Below, one piece after another: positions 1 to 11,992 of a stretch of 64,000 bases of DNA. Origin of the DNA: Beaufortia kweichowensis (lineage: Eukaryota > Chordata > Actinopteri > Cypriniformes > Gastromyzontidae); the NCBI GenBank assembly GCA_019155185.1, contig CM032813.1, positions 1,918,501 through 1,982,500 on the forward strand, in the 5' to 3' direction. A program made the position numbers and the translations under genes. The notes beneath the pieces are model-generated. The model was not told the origin of the DNA. It saw only the letters and a list, made by a program, of their open reading frames with translations, and ran no database searches. The stretch's first letter is position 1, and every line of letters starts with the position of its first letter.

Positions 1-239
1 TTCAACCTGTTTTATTATTCACTAATGGTTCTATGTGCAACAGTTTGTTCCGGTCCCCAACCCCGACTGAGAGCAGTAGTGATAATGATACAGTGAATAA
101 TAAACACTACTAATAAGCCATGAAATTACCAAAATTAAACGGCAAAAATATTTGCAATCTGATCAAATTTATGAGATGGTTCAGGGAGTTAAACTCTTTA
201 GAGCCCATCTGATAGGCTTTTTATGGCAATTCATTATTT

Positions 240-284
240 AAAAATGAGATTGAGGAAAGGGACGGGTGGAGGGTTGAGGTGTTG

Positions 285-346
<62 letters not shown>

Positions 347-661
347 TGAGTACTGGCAGTGTCTGCACACCACACACAGACAATCCCATCTCTGCTGTCT
401 CTCGTCCTTTACCGCTCTCTCTTTTTCTGTCTCTGCTGCTTAATCTTCAGAAAGGACTGCCTGCTGGAATACTGCTCTCTATCTGTCTGTCACGCACATT
501 AATCAGCATCTCTCTTTCTCGCTCTCCCCTTCTTCTTCTTTCTCATTATTTGACACTTTGTTTCTGTATTTCCTGTCATATTGCTCTCCTCTTTTATCAC
601 TTCGTCTCTGGTGCTCTCATCCTCTCACAGGCTGAGGGACTCACAGGACGCAGCAGGACAG
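240..661 (+). other. thsd7b: Probable non-coding first exon of thsd7b (5' UTR)
   Basis: A consensus donor (CAGGACAG followed by gtaaga) begins at 662, and the next plus-strand acceptor leading into the signal-peptide exon is at 8372. Joined, these give a 5' UTR exon followed by the start codon at 8398. The 5' limit is not visible; a weak TATA-like ttatttaaaa lies near 233 and a GA repeat occupies 289-345. Transcript data would be needed to fix the start, so the left boundary is only indicative. Confidence 0.4.
289..345. repeat. (GA)n microsatellite
   Basis: About 57 bases of uninterrupted GA dinucleotide lie in the presumed promoter or 5' UTR of thsd7b. Such tracts vary in length between individuals and can bind GAGA-type factors. 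Confidence 0.95.
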
Positions 662-2329
662 GTAAGATTGCGTGTGTGTGTTTGTGTGCAAGACAAAGCA
701 ATAGGTGTGAGAAAAGTAAAAGACAGTAATTGTGGTTGACATTTCTGATGTGTTTCTTGTCATTGTATTGCTCAGATGTTTCTCTTTTATGGGGAATTCC
801 ATGAGACCTAATAATGTTTCAGTGAAGTATCAACTTTGCATCACGTTTCCTTATGAGACAATAGATAAAATAGATCCAAATGAGGCAGTTGTGGACTAAA
901 AGTGCTGCAGTAAATTAATTTGGTTTTGGAGGATATCCATGAGAAGCATTTGTGTTCACACAGATCTCTGTATCTTGGCAAATCTAAGCACAGTTTGAGA
1001 CATCATTGAGATCTCTTCCAAAACTCTTGTGTTTTCCTCAGGTGGAAATCTTTTGCAGAAGTCATTTTCATTTCATCATTGTCTAGCAGAAGCGTTTGCC
1101 AAATGATTTCTGTGATTTGTGGTGAGCGTGTTTCAGGTGGTCTTAGGAAGTTTTTTTCAGACTCATCAGGCAGTCAATAGAGTATTTCAGAGAACACATT
1201 AAACCTCTATCCTCAAGATGGAGAAATAACATGATGAAAGCTGCTGAGATGAACAGATGTTTCTGTAGACCTCTGAAGACGTTTATGGGATTCTTTATGG
1301 CCGTATAGATACTTGTGACCCTCACAGCGAACCACCTCCATCTTGTCTGGTTCTTAAAGTTTAAAACAGAAGTAAATAAGCAGATGTTTGAGTTCAGGAG
1401 TTTTGGTAGACAAGATGTCCCGTGTAATGTATAAAGCATTTATCTTAGCATGAGACATATGCCAGCGGTCTCTTTCTGCATGAGTTTTAATTACATTTTT
1501 TTTAAAGGTTAATACCTGTGCACCTCACAGATGTGCTTTTAATGGTTTTAATATTCAGCAGTCATTTTTCTTATCTGCCGTCTCTTTTATTTTCTTTCAT
1601 TAACCCTTTCTCTCCTTTCCCTATTTTCTTAATTCCTACGCAGTAAAGCTGTTTTTTGTGCATTGTTGATGTATGCATAACATTTCTACATAATCTTTCT
1701 GTCTTGTCCAAGTCTGTGTCTTTTATCTCCTCCTCTGACACTTTCCTGCAGGCTGGATCATTTTCACAGATCTGTGTCATCATGGATTTGTGTGTGTATT
1801 CATCTATACGGCCATGAAATATTTGTGTGTCCATAATAAGTCGCTCTGAGTTTCATGAATTTGGGATGCGGCAGTCAGCGTTTTGTATGATTTTATTGTG
1901 TTTCAGCTCGAGAGAAGAATGCAGTATGCGTGTGTGCCGTGTATTCCCGTGTTACAAGTGCACATTAGTGATGGATGATTGAACGAGTGTTCTGTAGAGT
2001 GTGATGTGAATGTTTAAAGCATATAGTGCCATTCATAATTAATGCTATTGTTTTCATCATTTATAGGAGGGGTTGTTAGGGCACTTAGTAATCAAGGTTT
2101 TGCTGTGGAAATTATTCTAATTGTTGTTAAACGGACCAGCCACGCCACATACATATACACAGACTCTTTAAAAGTGGCTATTTGAACGTTTGGGTTAGGG
2201 CTAATTTTTTTGTTTATTTTTGACCACAAATTTTGTGTTGTTGTTGAAATATTGTTGTATTGGATAGTTGAGTGCTTTTACTGTGCCAAGATTGTCATTC
2301 AAAAACTATATATGACTCTTAAGATATTG

Positions 2330-2458
2330 AAAAAGGTCTCAGTGGTTTTGTTTCCATAATGCAAGTCAAAATATCTTCTTTTGTGTTCTGCATAAGAAAG
2401 AAATCATATTGTTTGAATGATGAAGGAATTTTAATTTTGGGGTGAACTATCCCTTTAA
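2330..2458 (-). repeat. Short dispersed element, terminal motif TTAAAGGGATAGTTCACCC
   Basis: Read on the minus strand, this begins with TTAAAGGGATAGTTCACCCC and continues into AAAATT, then a stretch ending in a cttcttt-cttatgcagaacac core. The same order is seen on the plus strand at 19350-19530 and, more decayed, at 8635-8760, 12155-12250 and 34036-34080. This arrangement is typical of a non-autonomous cyprinid transposable element; I cannot assign the superfamily without a repeat library. Confidence 0.65.
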
Positions 2459-2632
2459 TATTTATATATATATATATATATATAGTCTTTTTTATATATA
2501 AATATATTTATATATCTTATATTTATATATAAGTCTTTTTTTCAAAAGCAATAGAAGGTAGCTTGGGAAAGAGATACCAATGGGTAAAATTTGGGTAAAA
2601 ACAAAAATCCCACAAAGAGAGTGTTTATTCAT

Positions 2633-2636
<4 letters not shown>

Positions 2637-2716
<80 letters not shown>
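2637..2716. repeat. (GA)n microsatellite
   Basis: GA repeat of about 80 bases with one interruption (tgagga). It creates an apparent Ser-Leu open frame on the minus strand that is not a gene. Confidence 0.95.
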
Positions 2717-2721
<5 letters not shown>

Positions 2722-5700
2722 AGAGTATAGTCCTCTCGACGGAAATCAATCCAAACATGGAGTGCTGGAGAGCTCATTGCTATTCACACACGCATCTGTA
2801 TAATATCTTTAAATCTGCTAATTAACCTCATTACGAGTCTCAGCCTGTAGGGGATCCTGTATACACACACAAAAACTCCACAATCCTCATACACACTCAC
2901 AACAGACACACAGCTCTACCAGTTTAATGATAAAAACCCCATGATTGAATATTTTATGCTGTTGGGACCTCCACAGCATCTCACTTTGGTAAGGCCAAGT
3001 GGTCATTGTGGTCCAGATAGAGATGCTCCAAATAATCTACACAGACTGTACTCAACAAAAACTTAATACACACAAGATTACACTCGTCATCGCACAACAG
3101 CACTAACAAGCCACAATACAAACCTTGTACAGAAATATTAAATATGTTAAAACATTTTGTTATCTAAAAAACACATTTAAAGCACTCAGGAATGAGAGTT
3201 TTTTGTCACAATGGTCTGAAAGGTCTTGATATCAGACATTTATTTGTGAATGTCTACGCATCTGGTGTGCAAACATACTGTAGATTGTTGGTGCGGTTGT
3301 GAATCTTTTACAGTAGACACGTCTGAAACGTGTGAGTAAGTGTGTTTTGCTCATCTGTGAGTCACTTTGATTTCTTACTAAACGTAGTAATATATGCACT
3401 GCAGTACACAGATACATTTCTACTGCTTTGAAAAGAATATTAGAGAAGAAATGATTGTTATTGTTTGCACTGATACAGGGAACATGATTTTAAACAGATG
3501 GGCAGATATTTAGCCAAAATGAGTAGTCACTAAGAATCCAAGTGATTTCTGAGATGCCTTAACATGAGTTTTATATCACTTGTTTTCAAATCTGTAATGA
3601 CAGGATTCAAGTTAAAACATAATCTAGGATTTTAAACCTTCCCACTGGTCCATTGTCAAGTGATTTCTATCAATTGTTTGAGCATTACAAAGCAGTCTAG
3701 ACATATGCGTTTTACTGTTTGAGATCTGTCGTAGACCTTACGTTGGAAATGATCAAGACTTTGTGAAGCTACAGAAGTTGTTTGTGTTTAAGAACTTCAT
3801 GATTCATCTTTGAATGTATGGAGAGATCAAAGCACTGACAGCAGCTGATTTTCTTCAGTCCTTCAAAGCGTTCAGATCATTGGTTATCACAGTGACTATA
3901 GAGAAACCCAACACACTTCTGTGGAAAGTTAAGTCACAAAACCCAGCATGTATGAAAGTCAACGGTTTCAGGAGATTTCAGGTGTTTTTGGTAGTGGTCT
4001 ACCAATATGGGTTTGATGTCATTCTTAAAATCAGAATAACTGTGCTAATCTACTCACTAAACCTCATGAAGTTTCACAAGCCTGGAACTTTCACAGATAA
4101 AACAAGAAAACCCTATTAAAATAAGGTTAAAGTCTCAACGTTTGTCTGAACATTTCTGTCTGCATTGTCAAATAAAACTCTGAGAATCCGAGCCTTTGTG
4201 TCTACAAATCACAATGGGACTAAAAGAAGAACAGATGAAAGAAAAGACAATCAAAGATGATTCAAAAACATGTTGAGGTAGTTTTAAATGACTCTCTTTG
4301 AAACCTACTTCCCCATCCTCTTCTTCCACAGAAACTCTTATTAGTCTGGCACACATGAAAACAACAGCATTTCAATCTGTGTGAAAATGAGCTCAAAGAC
4401 TCTCTAATAAACTCTCTGTCTGTCTCTCTTTGTGTTTCTGCTTTTGTCTCTGCAGTTTGACAAATATCAACTTGTATCTTGAATGAGAGGTCTCTAAGCT
4501 GTGCGCTTTCATCATCGTATATCTTTCATTTCTGATGCTCTTCAACAGTCTAGGCAATAATTCAATTAAGTTTAAACTGTCTCTGATGTTTATTCTGAAA
4601 TTCTTTAGGGGAAATGAATTTACGTTGTTTACATGCAGTAAAGAATGTCACAATAACCGTGATATTTAAAAACACAATATTGTGTTAATTCTATACATGT
4701 GATAATAAAGGCTAAAGTTTAGCCTTGAGAGACACGATACTTACAAACTTTGTCTTTCCACATTCGTATGCTCATATTTTAAGTACAATTCATTGGCCCA
4801 AAACGAGAAAATACAAAGCAAACAAAATGAAAGATGAATTTGATTTATTTCTTTTAAAAAAAGACTTATAATAGATACAATAGATCCTGTGATGATATCA
4901 TTATAGTGAGTTATTTGGGGCATGATAATTGTGTAGTGAAATTCTGATAGTTAGATTATAAAATGAATGCTCAGTTATATAGCATAGCCAAGATAATTTG
5001 CTCTTTGTTCAAAGTGTAACCAAGCAAGAAATGTATGAAATCTTTCTCTTTTGATTTCAATCTTTAGTGTCTGAGTAAATATGAGCACAGTTTAAGACAT
5101 TAAGATGTCTTCAGAAACTCTAGAAGACTTGTCAGATTGTTATTTGTCTTTGTTTGCTCAAATCTCATTGCTGTCTAGAGATCTGATTCATTGGCTTTAA
5201 AAGGCTTTAAAATCATGCATGTTGTCTAGTCTATTTCTCATAGACTTTACCAATTAAAGATCTACATGCTTTATCCTGTCCCCGAGCACCACAGAAATTA
5301 CAAGAACAGATGTTCAGACTGGTAGCTGTGCAGAGCTTTCATTCAGGCCTTATAGAAACTGCATTTTTATTGATTTCTTCATTGGCACTCTGCTTTATAA
5401 GTATATGTGGGACGGTGTCCCGCAGAGACACGTCTGCTTTGGCTGTATATAGATGCCATATGCTTCCTGCAGCAAGTGCTCGGGGCCGCAGCAGGTCCAC
5501 CGCCTAATTGAACTGTAATTGACTCAGCAGCGGGGAAGGTCAGTTTGTCACCGAGTAGCTCGTACAATGAGCCGCCAACCCTGTTACCTGATCCAAGCAG
5601 TTATGAGTCATGCCACGGGTATTGAGATGTTCTGTTACACGCTAAAACATTGAGATTGATGCACATATGCACGTGCACACATATCACAACAAGTGAACTG

Positions 5701-5809
5701 GATCACGTTCAACACTAATGCCATTAGCTAATGTAAGGTGGCGTCATTTATTGACCAGTGTTGCTCTTATCTGAATAAAATAACAGATCTTTTTACTGTT
5801 TTAAACTAT

Positions 5810-6180
5810 ATTTACAGTTCTCATTTTTTAACATTGTAGGTTTTTTGATCATACTGATAGCTCAGATGTCAATGTTTGGTGGTTCAAATACTCATGTAAA
5901 GTCTTTCTCAAAGTTTTTTTAATTATATTTTTTCATAGTCAGGTTAAGTGCTGTTTTCAGAATTGTCACAAGCATAACAGTCCATATTCCTCATAAATGC
6001 TATAAATAACTATTTTAATTCCTCTGGTTTGTGTATTTTAATTCACAGAAATCCTACAAAATATGTTGACTCTCAAAAACGTTGACCTTCTTTGTTCTGT
6101 TGTGTCACATCCATAACACATGTATATTTTCATTTTTTTTTAAATAGATAACTTGTGTATAGACAGATATTTATTTATGT
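5810..6180 (+). repeat. Unclassified dispersed repeat, copy 1
   Basis: This stretch aligns by eye with 45370-45730. Shared blocks occur in the same order: atcatactgat, ctctcaaagttt or a near match, atagtcag, catccataacacatg and tttgtgtattttaattca. Two diverged copies about 40 kb apart argue for an old interspersed element. No terminal repeats or coding potential were seen. Confidence 0.5.
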
Positions 6181-7669
6181 CTGGGTTTGTTAAAATATAA
6201 ACCAATGGTTCAGTATATTGGTAAAAGTTTATATTTCAATTTAGATTTCAAGTTTTTACTAAAAATGTCTTTTATTTGCTCCAATAATCCTGATAAGATC
6301 TTAAAAATAAGATCTCAGATTTCTAAAGAGACATTTTCTGTGAGCGCAGCCGTCGCAATAACTCAAGATTAGTTAAAAATGTCCCTAAGGTTAATTACTA
6401 CAATACCAGAGACGTAAAGGTTAAACAAAGGTGAGCCACGTTGACATTTAGTTTAGATATATCCAATCTGAAGTGTGAAATTTTGAGTTTGCTCTGAAGA
6501 TCAGGCGTAGGAGATTTTAACGAGGAGTTTAATGTTTTAAATGAGGTTGCTCTCTACGGTTGGTATTATGAAAATGTCATTGCACTTCTCGTAGGTGAGA
6601 AGCGAATTTCAGGGAGATGAGAAGTCCTGCAAATTCTATGAAAATTGCCGTAAACGTTAATGTGCTTTTTATTGCTATGATTAAACTCTGAAAGCCTTTT
6701 AGCATAGTCGTATATATTAAAACGGCTTGACTTGAAACAGATTGTGAAAAAGATCTTTTTTATGAGAATGTGTGTGTGGTTATATGTTTCCTTAATGATG
6801 TCTGTATTCTAGAGATTAAGATAAATTTGTTAATTATTTTTTTCTTAACTACTTCTCGACCCTCAAACAGAGCAGATTTCAATGCCTAATGAAAGGGATG
6901 CACTCATTCAATCGGAAAAACAATTTAATTAAACTTCTAAGCGAACACTAAAGTCTTGCAATTTCCCCAACAGCCTCAAAATGCATGTATCATGTCCCTG
7001 TCATGTATAAAAATGTCCCAAAAAATAGCGAAAACCAACTTGAATGGACATTTTAGATGCATCACACTTTAGGTTGATGGATGTATGAGCATCAACAACT
7101 CGCTTTGAAAACAATGGAGATCTATGAAATTGCAAACCCACGTGTGTGTTTCTGTGTTTGTGCCGTTGAGTGAACGGTGCCCTGTTGAAAATGATTAGCT
7201 TTGTAATTACTCAGCGTTGGCCGGGAGTCTCCGGTCAGGACTAACAGACATGTTTAATGGTAAGCATCAATCTACAGTCTCACGGTAAAACAGGAATGTG
7301 AGTAAAACAGCATCAGGAGGACAGGATGAATGGTCTCTCAATGCCCACTTTAACTGGTAAAAGTGTTTCAGAGTGTATAACAAGAGAAATGAAGCAGAAC
7401 AAACCTTTGAGGAGACGGTTATGCAGATTAGTACAAATGCCAACTGCTGAATGACACATGATTGTGGTGAAAGAAAGATGTTGAGAATTATCTTTTAGAA
7501 ACATAAGAGGAAGTGTAGTAGATAAAGTTGAGCTGTATTTAATATGCGTGAGGAACTGTTTTACAGAAGATTATTCTTCCATCATTACAATGAAGATAAT
7601 CAAGTGACATTTTACTCAATTCCTAAAATGTGTGATGAAGTTTTACGAGTAAAGCCATTTTCCATTTTC

Positions 7670-7820
<151 letters not shown>

Positions 7821-8397
7821 TGTTGTCTCAAAGCGTTCTGCTCATCTTCTTAAACGTTCTCCACGAGTCGAGCACACGCATCATCCCGGCAGCTCTAACC
7901 GCCGCCAATGAATTCAGTTTAAGATACGGCATGGATTTGCCTTCCTTTGGGAAGATGTTTGTTTGTGTCTTAGAAACAAAAGAATATAGAGAAAGATTTC
8001 ACAGGTTTAGTTATTGTGTAAATTTACTCCGTGTCTCCAGAGAGTTTCTCCTCTGACACATCCTACACCTACAACTGTGCTAAAAGTTATTTACAGATTT
8101 AAGATTTCTTCAGGTTTAGTTGTTTATTAGATAATTAGTCAAATATGATCAAAACCACTTTAGAAATATCTTATTCTTTCCTTGACAATAACGTTAAATA
8201 ACACAATTTTAATATATTTTAGCATGTACTCATCTTTACCCACATTTGACATCCTGTGGCCTGTTGTTGAGGTGTTTATGGTGTATCTGATGTAAAATTT
8301 GCTACTGTATGACAATACACAAACCTTATGTTTATTATCTACTCTTAAGACATGTGTTTTTTCTGTTGTAGGTTGGATATCAACACACAGATGGAGG

Positions 8398-11300
8398 ATG
8401 GCATATCTGAGGACTAAAACTATCTTCGTCTTGTCCCTGTGGGCTTCTCTGCTTTATGTAGCATTAATGACCCTTCCTCTGGAAGCAGATACACCAAAAA
8501 CAAGCCTGTACGTTTGGAAAACAGGTGGGATGACCAGATTTCTGAATTTATTACAATAGTTAATTTATTTAACACTGACATAATGAATCATCAGCTTTTT
8601 CCTGCTATTGCCACTCGTCCACATTTCATTTTTCTTGAAGGATTAGTTCACTGAAAATGAAACGTCTTTTATCTTTTACTTTCTTTGTGTTATTTCAAAC
8701 CGGTCTCATTTTCATTCTTTAGTTTAACACAAAAGGAGATGTTTTTCATACGACAGGTGCATTTGGAAATGGTTTAGTAAATTGGCAATAAATACTTTCC
8801 ATTTATTGTTTCATGCCCACAAGGCTAGAATTGCCCATACAGTATATTGAATACACAGCAGTTGTTTCTATAATTCATCCACAGACTGAGCTGAGACATC
8901 TGACAATTTGTTTTGTGTACTTTGTGGTCAGAAGCAGTTGGAGAAGTCACATCGTGCGGTTGCATAATCAAATGTGTGAATGACAGTGTCTGGTACAGTC
9001 AGCGCACAGTTTTTTATTCGAGACAGGAGGTAATACTCATGTCTCGTCTGGTTTTAATAAAGGACAACAGAAGCAGCGAATGCAAAAACAGAAACGCCAG
9101 CTGACCTGTTCTGTTTGGATATTGATCCTTTTGCCTTTTACAGATCTGTATGTTTGATAATTCTGAAATTATGACTGAAAACTGTGAGACCATCTGTCTG
9201 TGTTATTTGTGAGGTCTGATCAATCTTATATCCAGCTGGAGTATTCTTCACGTCGCCATGGCAACAATTGTTAAGTGTGAGATTGACAGCTAGTAAAGGG
9301 TAAAGATTAATACTCCAACTATTAATGTTGTCTGGTATAACTGAACCAAACATTCCTCCTGAACTACTAACTAACTAGATTTAGTGTTTGGTTGTCATTT
9401 TGATGGATGGATGTACAATACAATGTATGAATGAATATCTAACACTGCTAAACAAAGCCTGAAATGCTTTTTAACAGAAGGAGAGATGTTATAGGGTTTT
9501 CTATGTTGTCGTGTAAAGCGGCGGTCAGTCCACAGAGACTCCGACCGTACCGTGTTTGGATGAAAGTAACTCTGCAGACCCACAGGACTGATGATTCCTG
9601 GAATGTAAAATCGAAATGCTTCATTCTGAAGGAGTGAATTCGCTTTGGTCCTGTTTGGTGTCGAAATGCTAATTTGTACGTCTGCAAACACACAGAATTG
9701 GAATTCACCAAGAAAGAACTGTGTCCATTTGCATTGCGTTTTGCATTTAGCACCCGATTCACAAAAATATATAAAATGGAGAAAGTTGCAACACCCAAAA
9801 AGTCTGTGCTAATCAGACAATTTGCATGATCTTACAGGATTGATCTGTAAAGTATTCTTGACTACAAAGCACAACTGCTTGAGTCTTGTTCTTCATTATT
9901 TGATGAAGATTTACTGCATGCATATGATCAAAAGAAGAAGATGAGATAAGAGAAAGTGAATAAAATTCAGTCAGATGATAAGAGTGCACGTTATTTACAT
10001 CAGGCAAACAGCGTTGACTTCTGTGAATTCTGCAGTTTCCATAAAATGTAGAGTTGTGTACAGTATGCACTTAAATATACAGTGCAGTATATGTGAAAAA
10101 TTTGCAGGATTTTGCACCTAAAACGTGTGTTTAGTTTATTTGCGTTAATTTCTGCTCTTCTCAAGAAATCTGTGTGGAGGAAAAGGAAAATCTTTGTATC
10201 TTAAAAGCATTCTAGCAGTTTTAAAACCTAATTTTAAACTCGTCTCCATGGAGTTCTGCTTCTATCTGGCGTCTTGAGCTGGACACAGAAAATGGTTTTG
10301 TCTGGCAAAAAAAATAAGATGAACATTTGCGTTTGAGACTTACTGGAGCAGATCCATTGCTTGTCTCAGTATTTCTGCAAACGGGCAGCTTTGGATGTAC
10401 AGATGTCTTTCTTGTGTTGGTGCATTTCATATAGAAACTTCTCATTAATAATCATGAGGTACACTGTTGATATTTACAATACTCTGTAGTAGAATATTAG
10501 TGCAATATTTAATACACTAAATTAAACTGTAGAAAAATTGTATTATATCATAAAATTGCATAATTATTTATTATATGTTGTATATGTTTTCTTTATGTCG
10601 ATTTCATTTGAAAGGATAGATGGAAGCGTCTCTAAATGAGTTCTTAAGCAGAGAATCACGAGCTGCAATTATCCGTCTGTCATTTGTTTACTGTTCAATT
10701 CATCAATAAAGTGCTCATTTCTTTCATTCTCTTTGGTTTGATTGACTGCGGTGCAAAGACACTTTCACAAAGTCGTGGTTGGTGGTGGTGTTAGCTGTCT
10801 GCCATTAGTTAAACAAAAAAGTTAGTCCAGTTAAGCTATTGTTGCTATGCTGAGCAAGTCAAGATACACGTGTAAAGTAATGTTTTAATAGTGCTGAAGT
10901 GTTTATATTTGGAAAAACCTATAGATGAAATATGTGTGTCATCCACCAAAATATGTGTTGCATCCACCAACCGCAACTCCCACAGACTCGTGACAGACCA
11001 AAAACGGCTTCATTTCCTTTGTGATAGACAGAAGAGCAGTATAATTGTGTCTGCGGCCATCAGCAAGTAATTAATCTGTCATGAGCCCTGTTGTTGCACC
11101 CTTGATGCAACTAAAAGTGTGCAAGTGTCAGCTTAGACCATCGAGAGAAAGAAAAGCGCCCGTCTGTAGAGACCTCTGGGTCAGGAAATGTGTTTTAAAT
11201 GTGTAAACAACACTAATGGGCCTAACGCTTTCAGACATCATAAATGCATAATCTGATTCTCTTCTGTGTAAACAAAAGCTGTGTTGTCGTCTCTTGCTGT

Positions 11301-11935
11301 CTGGCATATATACCAATACACTTGTTCATTAGGAAAACGGTAGACAGTCGTCTCTGAATAACCTGCTGTGGTTTGGTTTAACTTTCTGTTCTTATATTTA
11401 TCATTATTAGGATAATTGAAGAAATAAAAAGGGTCAGAATGAGATGTGTTTTTAACCCGCTGAGGTGATGCTCTTCCCACACTCCTCTTAAAATCTTTAT
11501 GGAGCTTTTGTGTTTCGCTGCTGATTAAAGCTTTGCCAAGTTTGAATAGCTTCTGATTGATGCTAATGAAGTATTTACAGAGGATCGTGTCTGCTGCTTG
11601 AGGAAAAACTGTAATTTCAAATTATTATTCAAAATGAGCTTTTTCTGCCTGGTTTTGAATGCCTGAAATGAATAATATGATATATGGCAGTACTGTACGT
11701 CTGCCTTTGTGCTGTCGAGTCAGTCGTGGTCCTGATGTTGGATGCTTCTCAAAATGACCTCATCTAGTGTCATGTGGTGGCACGACACCACGGGACAGGA
11801 TACGCCTCACGTCTCAGTTCTCGACCTGAATGCGTTTCCATGACGACCACGTGAGTGACAGAGAGGAGATAGAAGATCAACTCCCCATGAGACACACAAG
11901 ACTGCAAGTTGGAAAGAGCTTGTGTGGGGTGTGTG

Positions 11936-11992
<57 letters not shown>

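Noticed and set aside
346..729. 127-codon plus-strand frame at the left end
   Set aside because: It uses a non-ATG start beside a GA repeat, is Ser/Leu-rich from CT-rich sequence, and crosses a good splice donor at 662. It is better explained as 5' UTR.
2492..2758. 88-codon minus-strand open frame
   Set aside because: Produced by the GA microsatellite; no conserved content.
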